Assembly: GCA_942491555.1 (NCBI GenBank)
Contig: CALOBN010000005.1
Location: forward strand, 310,001 to 374,000
Reading direction: 5' to 3'
Length of the DNA: 64,000 nt
DNA from: Marinihelvus sp942491555
GTDB lineage: Bacteria > Pseudomonadota > Gammaproteobacteria > Xanthomonadales > SZUA-36
Shown here: piece by piece, positions 41,077 to 50,920 of the stretch
How positions within the stretch are numbered: the first letter of the stretch is position 1
Layout of the letters: the number at the start of each line of letters is the position of its first letter
The notes under the pieces: model-generated
Database searches by the model: none
Told to the model about the DNA's origin: nothing
Seen by the model: only the letters and a program-made list of their open reading frames with translations
Position numbers and translations under genes: made by a program

Positions 41077-42600
41077 CTACCAGTCATAGTGCGCCGTGTA
41101 GGTCACCACTACCTCGCCTTCCGGCGGCACCTCGACATCAAAGCGGATACGGTTGCTGTTGATCTTGTCGAAATCGGTGCTGGCACCTTCAATGGTCCAG
41201 TTGGCCATTCGATACAGATTCTCCAGCACGGTGACCGTTACCTCGTCATCCTTCTGGTTGCGCAGACGAATTTCAAAGGTTTCCCAGAGCTGGCGGCTGC
41301 GGGTATCAACACGAAAATCCGTCTGTTTGCGCTCACCGACCACGTCGAAAGCGTTGCCCATACGAATCATGACCTCCTCGTTGCGGGGGGTGTGGTCAAT
41401 GGTGTCCTCACCGATAAACTCCAGTGATCCATCTGCCGGATCGAGCTGATTGACGCGGATGCGCCCGGCGGGAAGCGGCACGCCCAGGCCCTGGTCTTCA
41501 AGGTTGCGAAAGCGCAGGTTCACATGAATGTCCTCCTGCGCCTCCAGGCCATAGCCCTGGTCCAGCTGGCGGCCGTTGTAATGGTTCCAGGCCAGCGTCG
41601 GCGCAAACACCAGCTCTTTTTTGCATTCAATACCGCGTGCGGTATCAAAAAGCTGAATCTGCTTGGTGCTGTTGTTGGGCAGATCGGTGCGGCGTTGCAG
41701 TGTGTAGAGGTGGTATTCAAAAAACGACTTTTCCTCAAAACCGGCGACCGAGTCCTCCATGGCCATTGATGCACGCATCATCTGGCGGGGGGAGCTGGCC
41801 GGATACTGCGGCGCACGGTTAACGTCTCCGGCGATCAGCTTGAGCCTGGCGTTGTCAAAGCTGGCGCCTGACTGGTTAATGACGCTGACCCAGGATGAGA
41901 GGTCGATACGGCAATCGCCTTTGTTGTCAGAGTTCGATTCGTCATAAAGGACGTTGTAGTCCGCCCACCAGGTCATGCCCTTGGTTTCGTAGGTGATGCG
42001 GGTGTCCTGCTTGCCGTTGCCCGGGCTGCTGAGCTGCCATTCCAATGTCGGACGGGTAATCAGCCCACCGGGTAAATCGGGAAAACGAACGTTGCCATAT
42101 TGGCGCAGTGCCTGCACCGAGCCGTCTTGCAGCTGCAAAGTCAGACCGTCGCCAACCCCCAGCAGCGTGCCCTCCACCAGGTTGACGCTGTCGCCGTAGG
42201 GTTGCTCCACGGTCACCGTCTGGCCGAGATAGCGCTCCAGCAGCTTGGCCTGGGAGACGAGGTCAAACTGAAAGCTCTGCTCAATCACCGTGGTTTTCGG
42301 ATCTGTCAGCGATGCGAAGGTCACGGTCGTCGGATCAATCAGGGCCGCCACGTCGGTGATGCGCAGGGGATGCAGGCCTTTTTTCAAGGGGTAGCTGCGG
42401 TCATGACGCACCATCGCGTAACCGGGTACCTGGCCATATTGACTGCGGCCGGCGACCGGCCGGTAAAGCTCCGGCGACACGGCGCCGGGCTGCAGGCTTG
42501 AGTAAATCGTGATGGAGTCATCGCTGTCGGCCGCGTGTGCAGCGGCGCTGCATAGACCTGCAATGGCGAAGGGCAATAGCCTGGTTTGAATACGGTTCAT
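41077..42600 (-). CDS. Exported DUF4139 protein
   Basis: This 507-residue exported beta-rich protein has a signal peptide (MNRIQTRLLPFAIAGLCSAAAHA). The family features are the mid-region TRITYETKGMTWWADYNVLYDE and the C-terminal QKDDEVTVTVLENLY with FDVEVPPEGEVVVTYTAHYDW-type ends. AGGAG lies 7 bases before the ATG. Function unknown. It is transcribed towards xanB2 and divergent from the DUF885 gene. Confidence 0.85.
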   Translation of the reverse strand: MNRIQTRLLPFAIAGLCSAAAHAADSDDSITIYSSLQPGAVSPELYRPVAGRSQYGQVPGYAMVRHDRSYPLKKGLHPLRITDVAALIDPTTVTFASLTDPKTTVIEQSFQFDLVSQAKLLERYLGQTVTVEQPYGDSVNLVEGTLLGVGDGLTLQLQDGSVQALRQYGNVRFPDLPGGLITRPTLEWQLSSPGNGKQDTRITYETKGMTWWADYNVLYDESNSDNKGDCRIDLSSWVSVINQSGASFDNARLKLIAGDVNRAPQYPASSPRQMMRASMAMEDSVAGFEEKSFFEYHLYTLQRRTDLPNNSTKQIQLFDTARGIECKKELVFAPTLAWNHYNGRQLDQGYGLEAQEDIHVNLRFRNLEDQGLGVPLPAGRIRVNQLDPADGSLEFIGEDTIDHTPRNEEVMIRMGNAFDVVGERKQTDFRVDTRSRQLWETFEIRLRNQKDDEVTVTVLENLYRMANWTIEGASTDFDKINSNRIRFDVEVPPEGEVVVTYTAHYDW

Positions 42601-42753
42601 GGTTTGTGCTCCTGGGTTTGTAACGTTTGATTACTGAAACGGGTCTGGCCGTGCAACGGGGTTAAGCCGGTACCAAATATTTTTTGCTCGTCCCTCAGCA
42701 GGGGGCAGTTAAGATGAGACCCTGTCTGTTTTCACCTCAATATGGAGTCCGCA

Positions 42754-44469
42754 ATGCCGCTGAAATTATCGACCCTGGGCCTGCTGGCCGGGCTGGCCAT
42801 GATAATGATCGTCGCACCAGCAACCGCGGCGTACGCATCCACAGACGGCCCGCCACAAGGCAGCGGTGATTACGCGGATCTGGTAGAAACCCTTGATGCG
42901 TTCCTGTCCCTACGCGACCGCACGGGTGAGCAGCCGCGGCAGATTATTCGCGACACCGCCGGCCAGGCCATCGACCCGGTAGCAGACTACAGCCCGGCTG
43001 CCATGGACGAACAGCTGGCCTCGCTGGCTCAACTTCAGGCACGGATGCTGGACATGAATGTTGCGGCCTGGCCGCAGGATCAGCAGGTCGACTGGCTGGC
43101 GGTGCGGTCACGCCTCGATCAGCAGGAGTTTCTGCTGACCCGCTCGCGCCCCTGGGCGCGTGACCCGGGATTTTATGTCGACCGGATGTTACGCGTCACG
43201 TTTGCTCAGTTGCCGCTCGCTGGAGATGATAAGGCACGTTTCCTGGCCCGCTTGCGCGCTGTGCCGGTGCTCGTCAGTGAGGCCATGCAAAATCTCGATG
43301 ATGTGGCGGCGGACTATGCTGATCTCGCCCTGTATAACCTGTTCAACGCAGACGGTGTGGGTCACGGCTATCCCTATCGCGAGGTGTCACCGGCCGGTGT
43401 GCTGGGCTGGTACGACGACCTCGCTGCGCGCGCGGCTGTTGAACAGCCGGAACTGATGCCGGATATATCGGCGGCGCAACAGTCCGTGCAGGCTTTCGCT
43501 GACTGGATGCAGGTACAGCGCGGTGGTTGGACGGCGCCAGCCGGGGTAGGTGCTGCGGATTTTGACTGGTACCTCAAGCACGTCAAGCTGATGCCGTGGA
43601 CCAGCCGGGAACTGATCGTGCTCGGCGAGCGGGAACTGGACCGCCTGTGGTCCATTTATGCGCTTGAGCAGCATCGCAATCGCAACCTGCCGCCGCTCGA
43701 GCCGGCCGCCACCGAGGCTGATTACCGGGCGCGCATTGATGCGGCCGACCAGCAGATCCGGACGTTTCTCGCTGAGCATGAAATCATTACCGTGCCCGCC
43801 GACATTGGCCCTCTGGATACCAATGTACCCTGGAAAGTGAGGCCGGCCGGCCGCAACTTCTGGGAAGAGGTGCAGTATCGCGACCCGGCCCCGGACCACC
43901 TGCACGCAGTCATTCCCGGGCACCGTTTTGACGGCGTCATGGCCGCCCGCCAGGAGCACCCGATCCGCAGCCGCATTTACTCCGGTGCCCGGGTTGAAGG
44001 CTGGGCGACCTACCTGGAGGAGGCCATGTTGCAGGCCGGCCTGTTTGCCGACCAGCCGCGGGTGCGGGAGCTGATCCAGATCTTTGGCATCTTTCGTGCA
44101 GCCCGTGTGCCGGCCGATGTCTGGCTGCAGAGCAACGCCATGAGCGTGCAGCAAGCTGTCGACTACTGGCTGCCGCGGGTCCCCTATCTGGATCCGGATG
44201 TGGCCCGGGTTGATGCTGAAATTTATCTGCGTCGCCCGCCCGGCTATGGCATTGGTTATTCAATCGGCAAGCTGCAGATGGATCAGCTGCTGGCGGATCG
44301 CAAGCGTCAATTAGGCGACGAATTTGATCTGCAAACCTTTCATGATGAGTTTCTGGCGGCGGGTCGTTTGCCGCTGTCGCTGGTGCGCTGGGACATGACC
44401 GGTCTTGATGACCAGGTGACTGCGTTCTGGAGTCGTGCCCCGATTCCGCCCGTCAACAGTGTCGACTGA
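42754..44469 (+). CDS. Exported DUF885 family protein (predicted metallopeptidase-like)
   Basis: This 571-residue protein has a signal peptide (MPLKLSTLGLLAGLAMIMIV and on to AYA). It shows LHAVIPGHRFD and RVEGWATYLEEAML, the two conserved blocks of DUF885. The first block usually reads HExxPGHH, and here only the second half is recognisable, so activity is uncertain. The ATG at 42754 follows GGAG by 6 bases and is preferred over the ATG at 42742. Related proteins are annotated as lipoprotein-like dipeptidyl hydrolases. Confidence 0.82.
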   Translation: MPLKLSTLGLLAGLAMIMIVAPATAAYASTDGPPQGSGDYADLVETLDAFLSLRDRTGEQPRQIIRDTAGQAIDPVADYSPAAMDEQLASLAQLQARMLDMNVAAWPQDQQVDWLAVRSRLDQQEFLLTRSRPWARDPGFYVDRMLRVTFAQLPLAGDDKARFLARLRAVPVLVSEAMQNLDDVAADYADLALYNLFNADGVGHGYPYREVSPAGVLGWYDDLAARAAVEQPELMPDISAAQQSVQAFADWMQVQRGGWTAPAGVGAADFDWYLKHVKLMPWTSRELIVLGERELDRLWSIYALEQHRNRNLPPLEPAATEADYRARIDAADQQIRTFLAEHEIITVPADIGPLDTNVPWKVRPAGRNFWEEVQYRDPAPDHLHAVIPGHRFDGVMAARQEHPIRSRIYSGARVEGWATYLEEAMLQAGLFADQPRVRELIQIFGIFRAARVPADVWLQSNAMSVQQAVDYWLPRVPYLDPDVARVDAEIYLRRPPGYGIGYSIGKLQMDQLLADRKRQLGDEFDLQTFHDEFLAAGRLPLSLVRWDMTGLDDQVTAFWSRAPIPPVNSVD

Positions 44470-44503
44470 GGGTGGTCATTCGCTCCACCGGGCATTGATC
44501 AGC

Positions 44504-44529
44504 GCACAGGACTCCATGGAGTCCTGTGC
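44504..44529. repeat. 26-bp perfect palindrome downstream of DUF885
   Basis: A perfect palindrome with half-site GCACAGGACTCCA lies between the convergent DUF885 and DUF2959 genes, 35 bp after the former. It could form an 11-bp hairpin with a CATG loop. It has no T-run. It may aid termination on either strand or bind a dimeric protein. Confidence 0.5.
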
Positions 44530-44643
44530 AAGCCGCTGCAGCGATAGGGTGCCGCTGCGGCTGATAATCCGCCGGCGCATCAACCGACGCCGACTGTGCA
44601 GATTAATCCGAACCGGCGCATGCGTTTCATCCCTGGTGTCCCG

Positions 44644-45288
44644 TTAGCGCATTGATGCGATGAACGAATCGGCTTCCTGGATGGATTGCTGCATCTCCGC
44701 CACCAGCCGTTCCGTGTCCCGCTCAATGCTCGCCAGTTCCCCACGCAGTGCGCCGATTGCCCGGGCATTGAGGTTGTGTTTCAGTACCAGAACCTGGTCT
44801 TCAAATGCCTCCAGAACAGGGTCCATGGTGGCTTCTGCCCGCCGCATGGCGGCCATCAGCTGGTCATAGCGCTGGCGGGTGTCGTTCATCATGCTGCGGC
44901 TTTCGGAGCGCAGGCTGGCGCTGCTGTAATCATCCAGCTCCTTCTCCCACTCCCTGAACAGGTCGCGGGCAACGTCCTCGACCTCGTCAATGCGCTGACG
45001 AACGGCATCTGCATCCGCGACGCTTTTTTCGAACTCGCGGTTCAGACGGTCGTAGGTTTTCTCGAGGTTACCGCCGTCGAAATCGACCGTCGCCCGAAAC
45101 TGATCCAGCGCCGAGGCAAACTGTTCACTGGCGTCATCCTGGGCATCACGCGCATCCTCGACGCGGTCCACGAGCAGGTCACGCTTTTCAAACCCGAAGG
45201 TTTCCATGGTTTCGTAGTAGACCGTGTTGCAGGCCGTAAGAAGGATGCAGCAGAGCAGCGGCAGACTGAGAGTGCGGGCAAATTTCAT
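44644..45288 (-). CDS. DUF2959 lipoprotein
   Basis: This 214-residue protein starts MKFARTLSLPLLCCILLTACN, a lipoprotein signal with LTAC. The mature part is helical and coiled-coil-like (TYDRLNREFEKSVADADAV, then MNDTRQRYDQLMAAMRRAE), matching DUF2959. It is probably anchored in the envelope. The ATG at 45288 is chosen because the lipobox then falls at the right distance; the frame is open 7 codons more. Function unknown. Confidence 0.85.
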   Translation of the reverse strand: MKFARTLSLPLLCCILLTACNTVYYETMETFGFEKRDLLVDRVEDARDAQDDASEQFASALDQFRATVDFDGGNLEKTYDRLNREFEKSVADADAVRQRIDEVEDVARDLFREWEKELDDYSSASLRSESRSMMNDTRQRYDQLMAAMRRAEATMDPVLEAFEDQVLVLKHNLNARAIGALRGELASIERDTERLVAEMQQSIQEADSFIASMR

Positions 45289-45413
45289 ACGTGGGGATCC
45301 TGTGGGCAAGGTGGTTGAGCAGATCGCGTATCAATGAATTAATGATATCGTGATGTTGAACGTCCGGCATGCGCAAGGCCGGGCGACAACCTGAACTGCC
45401 CAGGGGGCCCAGT

Positions 45414-46205
45414 TTGACGCAAGCCAAATCGACTAACTTTATCCGTACCGGGGACAATTTCTGGAACATTCGAGGCAGCTTCCGCATCGCCGGGTTGCTC
45501 GATATCGGCACGCAGTCCTCCCTGGTTCAACGCGCGAGCGGCGGCTTTATACTGCTCGACAGCCTGGTACCGGATTCGGATTCAGCGGCGGCGATCAATG
45601 AACTGACTGACGGCGGGGCGAAGGTTGAAGCAATACTCAATCTGCACCCGTTCCATACGGTCCACGTTGAGGCCGTGCACAAGCGTTTCCCGGAGGCCAT
45701 TCTGTATGGCACCCAGCGTCACAAGGACCGCTTACCCGAACTGCCCTGGGCCAGGGAGGCCACGGAAAGCCCCGGGTTTCGCGAGCTATTTGTCGAAGAC
45801 CTTGTTTTCTCCGTGCCTGCCGGCGTGGACTTTGTTTCAGACAATGACAAGGTACATTTTTCATCAGTGCTGGCGTTTCACCAGGCTTCCGGCACGGTGC
45901 ATGTCGATGACACCTTTAACTATCTTCCGCCCAGTGGCCTGCTGCGGCTCACGCCGCTGGCAGACACACTCAGTTTTCACCCGACCCTGGCCAAGGCTTT
46001 GCTGCCCCGGGCGGGAGCAGCGGCGGAATTTAATGAATGGGCTGAAAGCCTGATTGAATGCTGGGGATACGCCACTACGCTGTGTGCTGCACACAACGGC
46101 ATCTATGCGCCGGAGGTTGGCGATGCCTCGATAGCGGAGCGAATGCAGGCAGCTCTGGATCGCGTGCAGGACACGCTGGCTGCCCATGAGTCGCGCTACG
46201 CCTGA
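45414..46205 (+). CDS. MBL-like protein without a full zinc motif
   Basis: This protein of about 263 residues has a metallo-beta-lactamase-like layout (GDNFWNIRGSFRIAG, then GGFILLDSLVPDSD and LNLHPFHTVHVEAVH, with late DDTFNYLPP and CAAHNGIYA). The typical HxHxDH is replaced by HPFHTVH, so hydrolase activity is doubtful. TTG at 45414 is preferred because AGGGGG lies 6 bases before it. The ATG at 45369 has no ribosome-binding site. DUF4336-like sequences share the HPFHT block, but the assignment is tentative. Confidence 0.6.
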   Translation: MTQAKSTNFIRTGDNFWNIRGSFRIAGLLDIGTQSSLVQRASGGFILLDSLVPDSDSAAAINELTDGGAKVEAILNLHPFHTVHVEAVHKRFPEAILYGTQRHKDRLPELPWAREATESPGFRELFVEDLVFSVPAGVDFVSDNDKVHFSSVLAFHQASGTVHVDDTFNYLPPSGLLRLTPLADTLSFHPTLAKALLPRAGAAAEFNEWAESLIECWGYATTLCAAHNGIYAPEVGDASIAERMQAALDRVQDTLAAHESRYA

Positions 46206-46269
46206 AGGGCGCGATCTTTCCCTGGTGCCCGCTGTTCCTGCCGGGTAATGGCCGCATCGGCAGCTGGTC

Positions 46270-48171
46270 CTAGGCGGGACCTTCCAGCTCGCTCCAGCGT
46301 TCATAAGCCTGTTCCAGTTCCGCCTGGATGGTGCCCAGCCGCTCGGTAACGCGGCGCACCTCCTGCGGGTCACCGTCGTAAAAGCCGGGTTTGCCGATCT
46401 GTTCCGCGAGTTGTGCCTGTTGCAGTTCAAGCTGATCAATGGTGCCGGGTAGCGCATCGAGTTCGCGCTGCAGCTTGTAGCTCAGCTTGCGTTTTACGGG
46501 TTTGCTTGCGGCGGCCGGGGTTGGCGCCTTGTCGGCGGGCTCAGGGCTGGAGGATTGATCGTCATTTTTGACCCGCGCATCCTGCAGACGGCCACCGGCA
46601 CGCTCCCAGTCGCTGTAGGAGCCGACGCGGTCGTCCACGCCACCATGACCATCCACAATCAGAAGGCTGGTAACCACGTTGTCCATAAACGCCCGGTCAT
46701 GGCTCACCAGCAATACGGTGCCGGCAAAATCGAGCAGGATTTCCTCGAGTAACTCCAGGGTTTCCAGGTCAAGGTCGTTGGTGGGCTCATCGAGCACCAG
46801 CAGATTGGCTGGTTTGCTGAACAGGCGCGCCAGTACCGCGCGGTTCTGCTCACCACCGGACAATGCTTTTACCGGTTGGCGTGCCCGGTCCGGCTGGAAC
46901 AGAAAGTCGCCCAGGTAGGCGATCGCGTGACGGCGCCGGCCATTGATTTCGATGAATTCCTGACCACCGCAGACATTGTCCTGCAGGGTTTTCTCAGGAT
47001 CCAGATCGCCACGCAGTTGATCTGAATACGCCACCTCCAGTTTGGTGCCGAGCTTTACCTCACCGCTGTCCGGCTGCATTTCACCGAGCAGCAGCTTGAC
47101 CAAAGTGGACTTGCCTGCCCCGTTTGCACCAACGATGCCGATGCGATCGCCACGCTGAATAACGGTGGAAAAATTTTTGATCACCGGCCGCCCGTCAAAC
47201 GATTTTGATATATCGGTGATTTCCGCCACGATTTTGCCCGAGCGCTTGGCCTCCTCGACGGAAAACTCCGCCTTGCCGGTACGTTCGCGGCGCGCCCCGC
47301 GCTCCTGGCGCATGGCCTTGAGTGCGCGGACGCGGCCCTCATTGCGCGTGCGTCGTGCCTTGATACCCTGACGAACCCACACTTCTTCCTGAGCCAGTTT
47401 TTTATCAAACAATTCATTCGCACGCTCTTCCGCACGCAGCTGTTCATCCCGGTGGCGCAGGAAACCCTGGTAGTCGCCTTTCCAGGTTGTAAGGTGGCCA
47501 CGGTCCAGTTCTGCCATCACATTGGCCACCTGCTGCAGAAAACGCCGGTCATGGGTGATGAGCACCAGGGCGCCTTCAAAACTGCGCAGCTGTCCTTCCA
47601 GCCACTCAATCGCAGGGATGTCCAGGTGGTTGGTGGGCTCATCAAGTAGCAGCAGGTCCGGTTCGCTGACCAGCGCCTGTGCCAGCGCAACCCGCCGCCG
47701 CCAGCCGCCTGAAAGAGAGGACATCAGGGCATCTGCCGGCAGGTCGAGCTGACTCAGCGTGGTGTCCACCCGGGTCTGCAGGTTCCAGCCATCAACCGCC
47801 TCAAGCTTCTCCTGTACGCGGGCCAGTGCGTCCAGGTCGGGATGCTCTGTATCAGTAATGAGCTGGTGGTAACGCGTCAGCAGCGCGCCGGCCTCGGCCA
47901 GGCCGGAGGCAACCACCTCAAAAACGGTCTGGTCATTGGCCTCGGGTAGTGCCTGTTTCAGCCAGGCAATGCGCGTACCAGGCTGTTGCCAGCGCTCGCC
48001 GCTGTCAGGAATGACGTCGCCGGCAATCACTTTGAGCAGAGTGGTCTTGCCGGCGCCATTACGGCCAAGCAAGCCAAGCTTCTCGCCGCGGTCAATGGTG
48101 AGGCTGACGTTGTCGAGCAGGGCTAGGGTGCCGTAATGCAGGGCGACCTGGTCAAGACGAAGCAGGGGCAT
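46270..48171 (-). CDS. uup: ABC-F family ATPase Uup
   Basis: This 633-residue soluble ATPase has two ABC domains: Walker A GLLGRNGAGKTT near 35 and GIVGANGAGKST near 345, with two LSGG signatures (SSLSGGWRRR, ALSGGEQNRA). The linker between them is rich in Arg. The C-terminal 90 residues form the charged coiled coil (SYKLQRELDALPGTIDQLELQ) characteristic of Uup. ABC-F proteins act on the ribosome or, for Uup, on branched DNA and transposon excision. It is divergent from the DUF305 gene. Confidence 0.93.
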   Translation of the reverse strand: MPLLRLDQVALHYGTLALLDNVSLTIDRGEKLGLLGRNGAGKTTLLKVIAGDVIPDSGERWQQPGTRIAWLKQALPEANDQTVFEVVASGLAEAGALLTRYHQLITDTEHPDLDALARVQEKLEAVDGWNLQTRVDTTLSQLDLPADALMSSLSGGWRRRVALAQALVSEPDLLLLDEPTNHLDIPAIEWLEGQLRSFEGALVLITHDRRFLQQVANVMAELDRGHLTTWKGDYQGFLRHRDEQLRAEERANELFDKKLAQEEVWVRQGIKARRTRNEGRVRALKAMRQERGARRERTGKAEFSVEEAKRSGKIVAEITDISKSFDGRPVIKNFSTVIQRGDRIGIVGANGAGKSTLVKLLLGEMQPDSGEVKLGTKLEVAYSDQLRGDLDPEKTLQDNVCGGQEFIEINGRRRHAIAYLGDFLFQPDRARQPVKALSGGEQNRAVLARLFSKPANLLVLDEPTNDLDLETLELLEEILLDFAGTVLLVSHDRAFMDNVVTSLLIVDGHGGVDDRVGSYSDWERAGGRLQDARVKNDDQSSSPEPADKAPTPAAASKPVKRKLSYKLQRELDALPGTIDQLELQQAQLAEQIGKPGFYDGDPQEVRRVTERLGTIQAELEQAYERWSELEGPA

Positions 48172-48336
48172 GATTTTTTACTATGCAATAGGTGGGCGCA
48201 CAGGGTATGACCTGCGAGGCAGTTTGGCCAGAGTCATTTGCGGCTGTCCGCCTCGCAACCGGATAACACAATCTTGCTCCTGTCGCGCTATTATCCGCGC
48301 TCGCTTTTACTGAAATCACAGAGAGCCTTCCTGAAG

Positions 48337-50823
48337 ATGAATTCTGATACCCGGTTTTTTACGCTTGTTTCCCGCCCGCTCACGCTGGCCATGCTGCTCG
48401 CCCTGAGTTCCGTCGCCCAGGCCCAGACGCTGATCGTCAAGCCTGGCGCTCCCGGGCAGGCCTCCAGCACGCTCAGTGCCGAGGAGGCGGTGGAGATTGC
48501 CGAGTCCTCTTACACCCAGGCGGATGTCAAATTCATGCAGGACATGATCCCGCACCATCACCAGGCCACGGAAATGGCGGAGCTGGTCGAGGCGCGGACC
48601 AACAATCCGGAGCTGGTGGATCTTGCGGGGCGGATCAATGGTTCGCAGGCAGACGAAATAGCCTTTATGCAGGACTGGCTTGCCGAACGTGGCGAAACAG
48701 TGCCCAACCCGGCCGATCATGCAGGCATGCACATGCACCACGATATGGCGGGCATGGCGACCCCGCAACAAATGGCGCAGCTTGCTGCCGCCGAGGGTGC
48801 TGATTTTGATCAGTTATTCCTCGAGTTGATGATTCGTCATCATGATGGCGCTATCACCATGGTGGAAGACCTGATGGAGCAGGATGGCTCAGCCTATGAC
48901 CCGGTCCTTTTCGAGTTTACGAACGACATCGTCAACGATCAGATGGTTGAGATTGAACGCATGAACTCCATGCTGATTGCACTCTCCAGTGATCCGCGCG
49001 CAGGACTTGCCGCCGGTATTTTTGATGCTGAAGAGGTTGCCGTTAACCTGGAGCGGGTCGCCAGCCTGCGCAAGCCGTCCGGCTTTTTTGATCCGGCTAA
49101 TCCTGCCGAACGAGGAGCGCGTGCGCTCGACGAAGAGAATGGTTCCGGGGATTCACGTGATGCCGGCGACGAGTCTTCAGCCCGGAACTCAGATGAGGAC
49201 CCGGCCAAGTCCAAGCCTATTGAGGAAGATGCGCGCGGCCGGCGTTTCCCGATGCTCAGCTTCGCCAATACGGACATGGCTTTCCGGGACAACGTGCTGG
49301 TCGCCGGTAACTACCATGGTTTCAATATCTACAGCCTGTCCGAAGATGGCGTTCCGGAGCTGATGACGTCCGTTGTCTGCCCCGGCGGTCAGGGTGATGT
49401 GTCCATTGTCGGTGACCTGTTGCTTATGTCAGCCCAGGAAACCCGCGGCCGCCTGGACTGTGGACTGGAAGGCGTTACTGAGACCGTCAGCGAAGAACGC
49501 TTCCGAGGTCTGCGCATCTTCGATATTTCCGATCTGGCCATGCCGCGACAGGTGGGTGCAGTACAGACCTGCCGGGGCTCACACACTCATTCCGTGGTCT
49601 CGGGCCCGGATGAGAACGGCATTATCACGGTCTACAACTCCGGTACTTCAAAGGTCCGCGATGAGGAGGAACTGGCCGGTTGCATTGGCGATATTCCCGG
49701 CGATGAGCGAACCGCGTTGTTTCGGATTGATGTGATCGAAATTCCTGTGGATAACCCGGCTGCGGCACATATTGTCGATAGCCCCCGCGTTTTCGCAGAC
49801 ACGCAAAGTGGCGTAGCAGCCGGCCTGTGGCGCGGTGGTGATCACGGTGAAGGTACGCAGGAAACCAACCGGACCGACCAGTGTCATGACATTACCGCGT
49901 TTCCGTCGGGAAATATCGCGGCGGGTGCTTGCTCTGGCAACGGCATTATCTTTGATATCACCGATCCCTCAAAACCGACGCGCATTGACGTGGTTACCGA
50001 CGAGGGTTTTGCCTATTGGCACTCAGCGACCTTTAATAATGACGGTACCAAGGTTCTGTTCACCGATGAGTGGGGCGGTGGCAGCCGTGCGCGCTGCCGT
50101 GCCTGGGACCCGCTGACCTGGGGTGCTAACGCCATCTACGACATCGTTGACGGCAAACTGGAGTTTCGCAGCCACTTCAAGATGCCCGCCCCGCAGGAGG
50201 AATCGGAAAACTGCGTGGCGCATAACGGCTCCATTATTCCGGTACCCGGACGCGATATCTTTGTCCAGGCCTGGTATCAGGGTGGTCTCTCGGTGATCGA
50301 CTTCACTGATTCGTCCAACCCGGTAGAGATCGGTTTCTTTGACCGCGGTCCGTACTTTGATGATGAAATGATCACCGGAGGTTTCTGGTCGACGTACTGG
50401 TACCAGGGCTACATCTATGGCACCGAAATCGTGCGAGGCCTGGACGTTTTGCGACTGTTGCCCAGCGAATACCTCACCGCGAACGAGATCGCCGCCGCGC
50501 AGCTCGCCGACCAGGGTGGCGTGTTTAACCCCCAGCAACAACTGCCGGTCAGCTGGCCGGCGGCGCCTGTCGTGGCTCTGGCCTACCTGGATCAGCTGCA
50601 GCGTAATGACGGCATGTCCCAGGAGATGCAGGTGGCGCTGCGTGATGCGCTTAACCTTGCCGAGGGTCTCATGATCACGGGCGAGGGCGACCGTGTTTTG
50701 GCCAAGGCCTTTGACGAGATGGCCGGCTCAGTCGCAGAAATCGAGGGTCCGGCCGCTGATCAGGGACGCATCAAAGGTCTTGCGGCGACGCTGGAAGGCA
50801 TCGCGGAGCAACTGCGTGGCTAA
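48337..50823 (+). CDS. Exported DUF305 - beta-propeller fusion protein
   Basis: This 828-residue exported protein has a signal peptide (SRPLTLAMLLALSSVAQAQ). A DUF305 helical domain occupies roughly 50-210, with two copies of a His-rich helix (FMQDMIPHHHQATEMAEL and ELMIRHHDGAITMVEDL) and a HAGMHMHHDMAGM stretch likely to bind copper or another metal. A charged linker (DEENGSGDSRDAGDESS) leads to an LVIVD-type beta propeller (FRGLRIFDISDLAMP, IIFDITDPSKPTR, GLSVIDFTDSSNPVE). The ATG at 48337 is chosen because the signal peptide starts there. The fusion of metal-binding helices and a propeller suggests a metal-linked envelope protein. Confidence 0.85.
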   Translation: MNSDTRFFTLVSRPLTLAMLLALSSVAQAQTLIVKPGAPGQASSTLSAEEAVEIAESSYTQADVKFMQDMIPHHHQATEMAELVEARTNNPELVDLAGRINGSQADEIAFMQDWLAERGETVPNPADHAGMHMHHDMAGMATPQQMAQLAAAEGADFDQLFLELMIRHHDGAITMVEDLMEQDGSAYDPVLFEFTNDIVNDQMVEIERMNSMLIALSSDPRAGLAAGIFDAEEVAVNLERVASLRKPSGFFDPANPAERGARALDEENGSGDSRDAGDESSARNSDEDPAKSKPIEEDARGRRFPMLSFANTDMAFRDNVLVAGNYHGFNIYSLSEDGVPELMTSVVCPGGQGDVSIVGDLLLMSAQETRGRLDCGLEGVTETVSEERFRGLRIFDISDLAMPRQVGAVQTCRGSHTHSVVSGPDENGIITVYNSGTSKVRDEEELAGCIGDIPGDERTALFRIDVIEIPVDNPAAAHIVDSPRVFADTQSGVAAGLWRGGDHGEGTQETNRTDQCHDITAFPSGNIAAGACSGNGIIFDITDPSKPTRIDVVTDEGFAYWHSATFNNDGTKVLFTDEWGGGSRARCRAWDPLTWGANAIYDIVDGKLEFRSHFKMPAPQEESENCVAHNGSIIPVPGRDIFVQAWYQGGLSVIDFTDSSNPVEIGFFDRGPYFDDEMITGGFWSTYWYQGYIYGTEIVRGLDVLRLLPSEYLTANEIAAAQLADQGGVFNPQQQLPVSWPAAPVVALAYLDQLQRNDGMSQEMQVALRDALNLAEGLMITGEGDRVLAKAFDEMAGSVAEIEGPAADQGRIKGLAATLEGIAEQLRG

Positions 50824-50920
50824 TACGCGGCGCGGCAATGCCATGCGCGTTGAACCGATTCCCATTGCCATACGCCAGGGCGCGGTGCACGATGCGGGCT
50901 GAGCCCGCATCTGACCTTCG

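Noticed and set aside
44476..44580. 34-codon minus-strand frame (MRRRIISRSGTLSLQRL start)
   Set aside because: No ribosome-binding site, no homologue known, and it runs through a perfect palindrome; more likely non-coding.
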